NCBI GenBank assembly: GCA_024277695.1
Contig: JAJRUR010000090.1
Coordinates: forward strand, 1 to 16,154
DNA: 16,154 bases
Direction: 5' to 3'
Origin: Bacteroidota bacterium
GTDB taxonomy: Bacteria; Bacteroidota; Bacteroidia; Chitinophagales; Saprospiraceae
Positions 1 to 6,572 of the stretch are shown here, piece by piece. The notes beneath the pieces were generated by a model. That model did no database searches and was not told where the DNA came from. It saw only the letters and a list, made by a program, of their open reading frames with translations. The position numbers and the translations under genes were made by a program. How positions within the stretch are numbered: position 1 is the stretch's first letter; each line of letters opens with the position of its first letter.

Positions 1-133
1 GTGTAAACAAATAGTAACAGAAATGCTTCTCACAATGCAATATACACTTATAAATTATTATCTTATTGATAAATAATAAGTTTTTGATACGTTTTCTAAA
101 TTTAAACTCGCTCAAAGGCATCTATTGACTATC

Positions 134-332
134 ATGAAGGACATCATCGCTATATAATGTCAAACTTTCTAACTGTCCAGAGCTCGGAATACACCAACGG
201 TATTTGCACAAATGAATAATATATTTTGATTGCGTTTTGTTATTATTCGTGTAATATATTTGTATGTATGTGTTTGCTATATTTTAACAGTTCGCCCCTT
301 TGGGGCTAAAACTATGCTTATATGTCCTTCAT
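134..332. repeat. Pair of exact 11-base inverted repeats
   Basis: ATGAAGGACAT at 134-144 is the exact reverse complement of ATGTCCTTCAT at 322-332. The two arms enclose 177 bases with no ORF. The similarity does not clearly extend beyond 11 bases. An exact match this long so close together is unlikely by chance, but AT-rich intergenic DNA makes such matches less rare. It could be the remains of a small non-autonomous element or simply chance. Confidence 0.3.
294..306. other. Short GC-rich hairpin in AT-rich DNA
   Basis: GCCCC (294-298), a TTT loop, then GGGGC (302-306) form a perfect 5-bp stem in an otherwise very AT-rich region. AGTT and AACT further out could add a second short stem around it. 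No T run follows directly, so it is not a classic terminator in either direction. The role is unknown. Confidence 0.35.
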
Positions 333-383
333 TTATTTAAGAATGAGTTCGTCCGGCTAGGGATTTTGTTTCATTAAGTTATT

Positions 384-569
384 TTGTCATCTGCTCCGCT
401 TTATATCTTTTTACTAAAAATATTGATACTTGTATTCTTATTTCCGCTGCACCATGTTATTGAAGGCAAAATCATTAGACGCTTAATGTCTAAAAAACAA
501 ATATGGAAGGGCGGTAAGAATTCATTGTTGGGATTTTTCTACCAACTTTGGCCTTGGCTTAATAAATAA
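384..569 (+). CDS. Doubtful small membrane ORF or gene remnant (61 aa)
   Basis: This short ORF has one hydrophobic stretch near its N-terminus (residues 6-22, rich in Leu, Ile and Phe) followed by a basic segment (KKQIWKGGK) and an aromatic tail (FFYQLWPWLNK). The only start in frame is TTG, because a stop codon lies three codons upstream and there is no early ATG. I recognise no family. The profile fits either a small inner-membrane peptide or the 3' remnant of a longer membrane-protein gene. It sits alone, converging on the gene that ends at 580, only 10 bases away. The lack of an ATG and of a promoter argues against a functional gene. Confidence 0.25.
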   Translation: MSSAPLYIFLLKILILVFLFPLHHVIEGKIIRRLMSKKQIWKGGKNSLLGFFYQLWPWLNK

Positions 570-579
570 TCTTTTGTAA

Positions 580-1074
580 TTATTCTTTGTTTTTATCCAT
601 TATGTCTTCATTAAGTATCTCTTGATATCTTCGTTTGAAGATGTACCGAGTAACAAAAATACCGCTGTTGTCGGTATTGCCTCCGTAAGATTCAACACCA
701 CTCGTCACAAATGCAAGTTCCCAGCCTTCGCTAGCTAATTCATTGATAGCAGAAGAAATCATGGCATCGTTGGATACGATGTTTTGAAACCGTATGCCCC
801 CAAGATTAAAAAAGTTTAATAATTTTGTTTCATCAAAATCCTTTACTCTAATTTTTTTGCGACTGGATTTGTTCCGACTGTTATTCTCTTCAGTTCGGGT
901 AGAGGTGTATGCATTGTAATCGCGTGCATCATTAGCTGATATAAGTCTTGACCTGCCTATCCCGCTAGGTACGATGGATTCGACACTTGTTATTATTTTA
1001 TATTCGACCTGTTGCGCACTAATTGTTGTGGAGAAAAAAAGGAAAAGACTAAAAATAATTGATTTGAATTTCAT
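580..1074 (-). CDS. Secreted DUF4177-like hypothetical protein
   Basis: The 164-residue product starts with a clear signal peptide (KFKSIIFSLFLFFSTTISA, cleavage probably after Ala20), so it is exported to the periplasm or beyond. After it comes VEYKIITSVES, then a charged, Ser/Asn/Arg-rich middle (residues 50-80). The C-terminal half contains INELASEGWELAFVTSG (about 110-126) and RYIFKRR. The order Y-x-x-x near the start, N-x-L-x-x-x-G-W-E-L, then a closing beta strand with F-K-R resembles DUF4177, a small alpha/beta domain of unknown function. The family call rests on this motif alone. The gene diverges from the thiolase gene with 331 bases between the starts, and no operon partner is visible. 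Confidence 0.7.
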   Translation of the reverse strand: MKFKSIIFSLFLFFSTTISAQQVEYKIITSVESIVPSGIGRSRLISANDARDYNAYTSTRTEENNSRNKSSRKKIRVKDFDETKLLNFFNLGGIRFQNIVSNDAMISSAINELASEGWELAFVTSGVESYGGNTDNSGIFVTRYIFKRRYQEILNEDIMDKNKE

Positions 1075-1405
1075 AATGTAGTGTTTTTAATTGTCCATAA
1101 TATTTTATCCGAAAATAATGGTTCAATATCTCTTTAACTGTATTTATATTTCTTTTTTAGAAATAAATAACAATGTATTAGTATTTTATTTTTTAGAGCA
1201 GATGGAGCGCAGGCATGTATGCATCTTCCATTTTTAGACAAGTGTCGTATATAATTATTCCCCCGTTGTCAATATACACCTTGATCCAAATAGCATTCAT
1301 GTCTGCATTAGGATAGAGAAGATTCAATGGGATATGCTGACCTAATCATTAAGTAACAAAGTAGTATCTTTGTGATCAAAATCATAAAATCTAAACAAAT
1401 CATTT
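1075..1405. other. Intergenic region between divergent genes
   Basis: This 331-base stretch separates the starts of the secreted DUF4177-like gene (minus) and the thiolase gene (plus), so it must hold both promoters. The thiolase side has a clear TAnnTTTG box at 1365-1372. For the minus gene I see only a near match (CGAAAATA at 1110-1117, reading TATTTTCG on the minus strand). Around 1202-1236 an imperfect hairpin (ATGGA...TCCAT with inner GCAT/ATGC) is followed by TTTTT and could stop transcription on the plus strand. No ORF of note is present. Confidence 0.5.
1365..1372 (+). promoter_or_regulatory. Bacteroidota -7 box for the thiolase gene
   Basis: TATCTTTG matches the Bacteroidota -7 consensus TAnnTTTG exactly and lies 33 bases upstream of the ATG, giving a leader of roughly 25-30 bases. 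I see no good TTG element at the expected -33 position, so the call rests on the -7 box and its placement. The same octamer occurs before rpsP. Confidence 0.55.
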
Positions 1406-2590
1406 ATGCAAGAAGTATATATTGTATCCGCTGTACGTACACCTCAGGGTAGTTTTGGCGGCAGCCTTTCGAGCCTCAGTGCCACCCAATTGGGCAGTAT
1501 AGCCATCAAAGGTGCATTGGCCAAAGCCGGTGTAGCTGCTGATCTGGTCGATGAGGTCTTTATGGGCAATGTCGTTTCTGCCAATCTCGGTCAAGCTCCT
1601 GCACGTCAAGCTTCACTGGGAGCCGGTATACCTCAATCTGTGCCTTGTACTACTATCAATAAAGTCTGCTCGTCCGGTATGAAGGCTATTATGTTTGCTG
1701 CACAGAGTATCATGCTAGGCCATCAGGATATTATAGTAGCAGGTGGCATGGAAAGCATGTCCAATATACCGTACTATCTGCCAAAAGCACGGTGGGGATA
1801 CAAATATGGTAACTCGGAGCTTGTGGATGGGCTAGTAAAGGACGGTTTGACGGATGCATACGATCATGTAGCTATGGGTGTAAGCGGAGATCGAACTGCC
1901 GAAAAGTATAATATTTCGCGAGAAGAGCAAGATCGTTACGCAATTCAATCGTACAAAAGAGCAGCCCAAGCTGTTCTATCCGGAGCTTTTGCTGATGAAA
2001 TCATACCTGTCAGCATAGCGCAGCGAAGGGGAGACGACATAGTGGTAGCTGAAGATGAAGAATACAAAAAAGTAAAATTTGACAAAATACCGCAATTGCG
2101 CCCGGTTTTTAGTAAGGATGGTACAGTGACAGCAGCTAATGCTTCTACTTTGAATGACGGCGCTTCTGCTGTAGTACTGATAAGCGCATCCAAAATGAAA
2201 GAATTAGGACTATCGCCTTTGGCACGGATAGTTTCTTTTGGTGATGCTGCCCAAGAGCCCCTTTGGTTTACTACAGCGCCGAGCCTGGCTGCTCCTAAAG
2301 TACTCAAACAGGCCGGTCTCCAAGCCTCCGACATTTCCTTTTATGAAGTCAACGAAGCATTTGCAGTAGTGCCTTTGGCATTTAATAAGATCATAGATAT
2401 CGACGAATCTAAAGTCAATATCCATGGAGGTGGTGTTTCTCTGGGACACCCCTTGGGATCTTCGGGCGCACGCATTGTCTGTAGTCTCACACATATATTG
2501 GACAAGAATGCAGGGCGTTACGGTTTGGCAACATTATGCAATGGTGGTGGTGGGGCATCCGCTATGATTATAGAACGCATGACTTCTTGA
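1406..2590 (+). CDS. Acetyl-CoA C-acetyltransferase (thiolase)
   Basis: This 394-residue protein is a full-length thiolase. Such enzymes join two acetyl-CoA to acetoacetyl-CoA, or cleave 3-ketoacyl-CoA, in the cytoplasm. All four catalytic positions are present and in register with the classic biosynthetic enzyme of Zoogloea: the nucleophilic Cys88 in KVCSSGMKA, Asn316 in NEAFA, His348 in GGGVSLGHPLGSSGARI, and the acid/base Cys378 in CNGGGGASA. The N-terminal IVSAVRTPQGSFGGSL and the GGMESMSNIPYYL segment are also typical. The resemblance is closer to the acetoacetyl-CoA (degradative/biosynthetic type II) group than to FadA, but substrate range cannot be settled from sequence alone. The ATG sits 33 bases after a Bacteroidota promoter box. 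The gene appears monocistronic, with a weak hairpin downstream. Confidence 0.95.
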   Translation: MQEVYIVSAVRTPQGSFGGSLSSLSATQLGSIAIKGALAKAGVAADLVDEVFMGNVVSANLGQAPARQASLGAGIPQSVPCTTINKVCSSGMKAIMFAAQSIMLGHQDIIVAGGMESMSNIPYYLPKARWGYKYGNSELVDGLVKDGLTDAYDHVAMGVSGDRTAEKYNISREEQDRYAIQSYKRAAQAVLSGAFADEIIPVSIAQRRGDDIVVAEDEEYKKVKFDKIPQLRPVFSKDGTVTAANASTLNDGASAVVLISASKMKELGLSPLARIVSFGDAAQEPLWFTTAPSLAAPKVLKQAGLQASDISFYEVNEAFAVVPLAFNKIIDIDESKVNIHGGGVSLGHPLGSSGARIVCSLTHILDKNAGRYGLATLCNGGGGASAMIIERMTS

Positions 2591-2605
2591 GGACTAAAGT
2601 TTTTT

Positions 2606-2623
2606 TGCAGGAAGCTGCATTTT
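2606..2623 (+). terminator. Weak hairpin with T run after the thiolase gene
   Basis: TGCAG, a GAAG loop and CTGCA form a 5-bp stem, followed by TTTTCTT and preceded by a run of T. It starts 15 bases after the thiolase stop and just before the rpsP promoter box, which is where a terminator would be expected. The stem is short, so the call is tentative. Confidence 0.4.
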
Positions 2624-2638
2624 CTTACAAATTAAGTA

Positions 2639-2646
2639 TATCTTTG
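2639..2646 (+). promoter_or_regulatory. Bacteroidota -7 box for rpsP
   Basis: TATCTTTG is an exact TAnnTTTG match, 73 bases before the rpsP ATG. It predicts a 5' leader of about 65-70 bases. Ribosomal protein leaders of this size sometimes carry autoregulatory structure, but I saw no convincing stem in this one. No strong -33 TTG is visible. Confidence 0.55.
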
Positions 2647-2719
2647 CGCCGTTAAAATCCAAAAGTCGGCTAGACCGAGTATTTTGGTAATGGTTAACCC
2701 AATTAAATTTTGACTCAAC

Positions 2720-3838
2720 ATGGCAGTAAAAATTAGACTTCAGCGTCACGGACGCAAACAAAGACCTTTCTATCACATCGTAGTAGCAGATGCGCGAGCA
2801 CCACGCGATGGACGCTTTATCCAAAAACTCGGTATCTACAATCCTTTGACCAAGCCGGCTACCATCAAATTAGATGTCGATTTGGCGTATCATTGGTTGA
2901 CAGTAGGGGCACAGCCTACGGATACAGCTAGAGCTATCCTTAAGTATAAGGGTGTAATGTATAAAAAGCATCTCCAACGTGGTGTAGGCAAAGGAGCACT
3001 CACACAAGAAGAGGCTGACAGCAAACTGGCTGAATGGATACGAAATAAAGAAGCTGCTCATGATGCCAAAAAAGAACAAACTGCAAAAGAAAAAGCAGAA
3101 TTTTTGAAAATGGTATCCGGTGAGATTAAACCAAGAAAAGCAAAAGAAGATAATAGTGCTGCTGAAGAATTTGTGCAAACAGAAGTACCAACAGACACTC
3201 CACCAGAAGCTACAGAAGAAGCTCCTGCCGCGGTAGCCGAAGAGGCTGCCGTAGAAAGCCCTGCAGCGGAGGTGACAGAGGAGGCCACATCGGAAGAGGC
3301 GAGTCCGGCTGCAGAAGAAGTTCCTGCCGCGGTAGCCGAAGAGGCTGCCGTAGAAAGCCCTGCAGCGGAGGTGACAGAGGAGACCACATCGGAAGAGGCG
3401 AGTCCGGCTGCAGAAGAAGCTCCTGCCGCAGTAGCCGAAGAGGCTGCCATAGAAAGCCCTGAAGCGGAGGTGACAGAGGAGACCACATCGGAAGAGGTGA
3501 GTCCGGCTGCAGAAGAAGCTCCTGCCGCAGTAGCCGAAGAGGCTGCAAGTACATCTATTGAAGCAGAATCTACAGCAGAGATCAAAGCGGATGACTTGAA
3601 AAAAATCGAAGGAATAGGTCCGAAGATATCAGAACTGTTAAATGCTGCCGGAATAGTAACTTTTGGCCAATTAGCAGATAGCTCTGCCGAATCGCTGAAA
3701 GAAATACTTGAAAACGCAGGAGGTAGAATGAAAATGCATAATCCTACTACCTGGCCTAAGCAAGCAGAATTGGCAGCAGCAGGCAAATGGGATGAACTGA
3801 AAGAACTTCAGGACAGACTGGACGGAGGACGTGAATGA
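2720..3838 (+). CDS. rpsP: 30S ribosomal protein S16 with repeat linker and C-terminal HhH domain
   Basis: Residues 1-80 are a standard S16 (AVKIRLQRHGRKQRPFYHIV, DGRFIQKLGIYNP, TDTARAILKYKGV), a small-subunit assembly protein. Normal S16 has 80-100 residues, or up to about 190 in Bacteroidota with a charged tail. This one has 372. A basic helix (about 100-145) leads into an Ala/Glu/Pro-rich linker with three 33-residue repeats and a partial fourth (168-276). Residues 290-372 form a compact domain with the helix-hairpin-helix signature LKKIEGIGPKISELL and a Trp-containing C-terminal part (HNPTTWPKQAE, GKWDELKELQ). From memory, a similar HhH tail is fused to ribosomal protein L21 in some Bacteroidota. 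rimM, the usual partner of rpsP, does not follow here. The ATG is unambiguous. The function of the tail is unknown; nucleic-acid binding is an inference from the HhH motif. Confidence 0.93.
   Translation: MAVKIRLQRHGRKQRPFYHIVVADARAPRDGRFIQKLGIYNPLTKPATIKLDVDLAYHWLTVGAQPTDTARAILKYKGVMYKKHLQRGVGKGALTQEEADSKLAEWIRNKEAAHDAKKEQTAKEKAEFLKMVSGEIKPRKAKEDNSAAEEFVQTEVPTDTPPEATEEAPAAVAEEAAVESPAAEVTEEATSEEASPAAEEVPAAVAEEAAVESPAAEVTEETTSEEASPAAEEAPAAVAEEAAIESPEAEVTEETTSEEVSPAAEEAPAAVAEEAASTSIEAESTAEIKADDLKKIEGIGPKISELLNAAGIVTFGQLADSSAESLKEILENAGGRMKMHNPTTWPKQAELAAAGKWDELKELQDRLDGGRE
3221..3547 (+). repeat. 99-bp in-frame tandem repeats inside rpsP
   Basis: Three full 99-base units start at 3221, 3320 and 3419, and a partial fourth begins at 3518 and stops matching near 3547. 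Each unit encodes 33 residues (consensus APAAVAEEAAVESP then AAEVTEEATSEEASPAAEE). The copies differ by only a few bases, so the array expanded recently or is kept uniform by recombination. The encoded segment is acidic, rich in Ala, Pro and Glu, and probably an extended flexible linker between S16 and the HhH domain. Copy number probably varies between strains. Confidence 0.9.
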
Positions 3839-3840
3839 TT

Positions 3841-3980
3841 ATCAATGGCGCTAGGAAGTGCGTAACTATGGTGCAATACTAAGCCATAGAAATTTACGTT
3901 AGATGATAGGAGAACCGAAGTAGATGAAGTGCTGACACCTAGATAATTTGGTTGGACAGCAGCTGTTATGAATACAGAAA
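3841..3980 (+). ncRNA. Possible structured 3'-UTR RNA of rpsP
   Basis: Between the rpsP stop and its terminator lie about 140 bases with no ORF but with plausible stems. CGTAA+CTATGG (3861-3871) pairs with CCATAG (3884-3889) and TTACG (3894-3898), with a small bulge. AACCGAA (3913-3919) can pair with TTTGGTT (3947-3953) through one G-U pair. I do not recognise a known RNA family; SRP RNA, tmRNA and tRNA were considered and do not fit. It may be a 3'-UTR-derived small RNA, or decayed sequence with chance folding. Confidence 0.3.
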
Positions 3981-4017
3981 GACCTGATAAAGCTCATTAT
4001 GGCTTTATCAGGTCTTT
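3978..4017 (+). terminator. Strong rho-independent terminator after rpsP
   Basis: AAAGACCTGATAAAGC (3978-3993) and GCTTTATCAGGTCTTT (4002-4017) are perfect reverse complements, giving a 16-bp stem around an 8-base loop. The A run on the left and T run on the right are part of the stem, so it could act in both directions. It ends 50 bases before the next gene's ATG and closes the rpsP transcript. Confidence 0.9.
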
Positions 4018-4067
4018 ATATAATCGATTGGATATAACTAATCTTAAAAAAACTAAATATACATTTT

Positions 4068-5456
4068 ATGTCAAAATTATCAAAAGCAACTGAAGAAAGT
4101 TTATCAAAAATAGCTGATGAGATACAGGCCTCGGAAGAATTGGCAGTTTTTTTGGAGGAAGAGGAGGACGAGCAGTATAAAGCATTAGTAGAGAAATACG
4201 AACCGAGTATTGAAGCGATATATAACGAAGTAGCCGAGCACAATCCACTGGAGTTATTGGCTCTAGAAGAGCGGATTATCCAACCCGACTTTGAAGGTCT
4301 TTTTATACCCAGATTATTGGCTTTTTCTGTGTTGCGAGGAGCGATCACAGATCAGTATAAATATATACATCCGCAGGACCATTTTAAGAAGATTTTGCAG
4401 GCGATGATTCATTCATCCAACTTCGAGCAAATAGCAGCTCGAACGGGACAGTCTATTTCACTTGGATTTGGGATGAGTAGTGGTATATGGGTGACGCATT
4501 TTATGAATACGCTGCATAACAAGCGTTTATATTCATATTTTAATAAATTAACTTCATCGACTCGGTCTTCGCTCAAAGAAAGAGAAAGAGCATATCAGTC
4601 ACTCAATACACAGTTTAAGGATTCGATATATCATACCGCTGTTTTTCCTAAGACCAAGACTGAGTTAAAGACGATGTACCCGCGCCTAAAAAAGTTTTTA
4701 TTGGCTCGGATATCCAAAAAACTAGATAACTCGACTATAGTCCATAACATGACGGATATGTTGAGCAATCCCGAATTTCATAATCAACCGGAGTTTTTAC
4801 CTCTATTGAGTTTGTTTTCCAACTTTAATTCTTCTGATGATCGCAAGGAGGATATTCGACAGATATTTAATATCGTGCGAAAGGAGCAAAGTGATTTTTC
4901 GGATCGATATTTTGACTATTTAGAAAAAATATATAATGCTGAGTTACCCATCACACCTAAATCCGACGAGCGCTTGTATCACTTGATCGATCCTGCGATA
5001 GATGATGACTTGAAGGATTATTATGCGCTCGTACATAATATCTACACGAAAGGCTATATCCATGAAGAAGTTATAGCCCAAGTCAAAGAGTTTTATTTTC
5101 AGCATGATGGACTTTCGAGTATCAACGAATGTCTGCGACAGTCTTTATTGACCCACTTTAATAAAATATTGAGTCAGCTATCTGTAGATGATTATTCAGA
5201 GTATTTTGAACTCAATAAAGTATTTATTATCTATATGGGTATTTTTGCCAATGCAGAATTTAACCTGCAATATAGAAACATGAGTTTGGCTTATGTGAAG
5301 CGATTATTAAAAAAATATACTAATAAGCGAGGCAAGGATTATCAAGACATCAAAAAATTTGTATCAACTACTTATGTTGATTTAGGCTTGATGAGCGAAA
5401 AACAGATTGCAGAATTTTTTAAAACAAAGCGCAAAAAGCCTCCTGTCCAAGCATAA
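4068..5456 (+). CDS. Protein of unknown function, mostly helical (462 aa)
   Basis: I do not recognise a family. The protein has no signal peptide and no membrane segment, so it is probably cytoplasmic. It looks mostly alpha-helical, with a Glu-rich patch (FLEEEEDEQ, residues 28-36), Leu/Tyr-rich amphipathic helices throughout and a basic C-terminus (KTKRKKPPVQA). One glycine-rich segment, GQSISLGFGMSSGIW (127-141), stands out as a possible turn or binding loop. No catalytic motif is evident. Composition and codon use resemble the neighbours, so it looks native rather than recently acquired. It sits alone between the rpsP terminator and the convergent ribD end, 29 bases away. The ATG at 4068 is the first in frame and lies 50 bases after the terminator, so its promoter must be in that short gap or reach it by readthrough. 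Confidence 0.8.
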   Translation: MSKLSKATEESLSKIADEIQASEELAVFLEEEEDEQYKALVEKYEPSIEAIYNEVAEHNPLELLALEERIIQPDFEGLFIPRLLAFSVLRGAITDQYKYIHPQDHFKKILQAMIHSSNFEQIAARTGQSISLGFGMSSGIWVTHFMNTLHNKRLYSYFNKLTSSTRSSLKERERAYQSLNTQFKDSIYHTAVFPKTKTELKTMYPRLKKFLLARISKKLDNSTIVHNMTDMLSNPEFHNQPEFLPLLSLFSNFNSSDDRKEDIRQIFNIVRKEQSDFSDRYFDYLEKIYNAELPITPKSDERLYHLIDPAIDDDLKDYYALVHNIYTKGYIHEEVIAQVKEFYFQHDGLSSINECLRQSLLTHFNKILSQLSVDDYSEYFELNKVFIIYMGIFANAEFNLQYRNMSLAYVKRLLKKYTNKRGKDYQDIKKFVSTTYVDLGLMSEKQIAEFFKTKRKKPPVQA

Positions 5457-5485
5457 GTCAGATTTTTCTTTTTGATTGGGGCTCA

Positions 5486-6562
5486 TTAAGTTGTCTCGTT
5501 GGGGACATAAGTACGTATAAAGTCATCCTGAAGTTTCAATTTGGAAATATAGCGTCCTGAAAATGATGGTGCAGCGATTGTGCGATCTTGCAGCTCGGGT
5601 GGTATAGATTTATTTGTCTTGATTAAATGTATTTTATCCCACAAATCAGCTTGGATAAACTGACTAAGCGTAAAAGCTCCACCTTCTATTAAAATGGAGC
5701 TTATTTTAAAATCACGATACAAAATGTCTATCAACCCTCTGAGAGAATTTTTATGCAGTTTGTATTTTACGAATTGAATATGCTCTGTATTTTCGTCTCT
5801 ATGATCATTGACCAAAAGGATAGGGGGATGATTTCCTGACAGCGTTTTGATCAAATGAAGGCTCTTTAAAGAAGGGTCTAATACGATCCGAATCGGAGAT
5901 CCTCCATAAAACAATCTATTGTTGAGTTCTGGCTGGTCTGTCCGCATGGTGTTCGCCCCGATCAAGATAGCATCCACTTCTGAGCGCCATTTGTGTGCCA
6001 GTATTTTTGAGTACGGATTGCTCAACCAAAATTGCCGACCTTCGACTCCCATGATGTGACCGGTATTTTGTGCCCACTTGAGTAGGATATAGGGTCGTTT
6101 TTCTAGTACATTTACTTTAAATTTTTTTATCAGCTCTTCGTAGTGATCACTAAATCTACTCACTTTGACTTGGATGCCATGGGCACGAAGAGCTTGGATA
6201 CCCTTCGTGGCAACGGCGGGATTAGGGTCCCTAGTACCGATGATGACTTTGGGTATCTTGGATTTGATGATGAGATCTGTGCACGGAGGAGTTTTGCCAA
6301 AATGTACACAGGGCTCCAAACTCACGAAGAGCGTAGATCTGGGGATGAGTTGTTGCTCTTCTTGAGAGACTTGGCGTATGGCATGCACTTCTGCATGAGC
6401 ACCTCCGTATCTCTGGTGCCAACCTTCGGAGATTATGCGATCATTATATACTAGAATTGCACCAACAGCTGGATTGGTTTTAATGGCTGTATCTGCACGT
6501 TTTGCGAGCTCGTAGCATCTCTTCAAATATAACTCTTCTCGGTCAGTAGTCGGTAGGTACAT
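5486..6562 (-). CDS. ribD: Bifunctional riboflavin deaminase/reductase RibD
   Basis: RibD carries out steps two and three of riboflavin synthesis: deamination of diaminohydroxyphosphoribosylaminopyrimidine, then NADPH-dependent reduction of the ribosyl group. The deaminase half (about 1-148) shows the zinc-binding set HAEVHAI (His56, with catalytic Glu58) and PCVHFGKTPPC (Cys85, Cys94), plus the usual opening YLKRCYELAKRADTAIKTNP and NPAVGAI. The reductase half (about 155-350) shows RPYILLKWAQNTG, GANTMRTDQPELNNR and the substrate/NADPH segment LIEGGAFTLSQF. Length (358) is normal for the fused enzyme. It lies 10 bases downstream of the HhH/beta-barrel gene and is probably co-transcribed with it. 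The rest of the rib genes are not in the window except ribF, which is in another unit. No FMN riboswitch was seen. Confidence 0.96.
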   Translation of the reverse strand: MYLPTTDREELYLKRCYELAKRADTAIKTNPAVGAILVYNDRIISEGWHQRYGGAHAEVHAIRQVSQEEQQLIPRSTLFVSLEPCVHFGKTPPCTDLIIKSKIPKVIIGTRDPNPAVATKGIQALRAHGIQVKVSRFSDHYEELIKKFKVNVLEKRPYILLKWAQNTGHIMGVEGRQFWLSNPYSKILAHKWRSEVDAILIGANTMRTDQPELNNRLFYGGSPIRIVLDPSLKSLHLIKTLSGNHPPILLVNDHRDENTEHIQFVKYKLHKNSLRGLIDILYRDFKISSILIEGGAFTLSQFIQADLWDKIHLIKTNKSIPPELQDRTIAAPSFSGRYISKLKLQDDFIRTYVPNETT

Positions 6563-6572
6563 TGTACGGATA

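Larger units (their letters stand above)
1..383. other. AT-rich intergenic stretch without a convincing gene
   Basis: No ORF of believable length or composition covers this stretch. It is AT-rich and holds three small structures: an AT-only hairpin around 52-80 followed by a short T run, an exact 11-base inverted repeat (134-144 against 322-332), and a compact GC hairpin at 294-306. No tRNA cloverleaf or clear promoter was recognised. The upstream neighbour lies outside the window, so this may be the 3' flank and terminator region of that gene. Confidence 0.5.

Noticed and set aside
3221..3547. Regular repeats resembling a CRISPR array
   Set aside because: The units are contiguous 99-base tandem copies in one reading frame with no unique spacers, and they lie inside rpsP.
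3058..3786. Long minus-strand ORF (242 aa, rich in Ala and Ser) opposite rpsP
   Set aside because: It is the shadow of the Ala/Glu repeat array, whose GC-rich repetitive codons lack stops on the other strand. rpsP on the plus strand explains the DNA.
3841..3980. SRP RNA, tmRNA, tRNA or a group II intron fragment after rpsP
   Set aside because: The conserved core sequences of these RNAs are not present; only generic stems are seen.
6143..6454. Plus-strand ORFs opposite ribD
   Set aside because: RibD on the minus strand has all its catalytic motifs across this region, and the plus-strand products show no recognisable domain.
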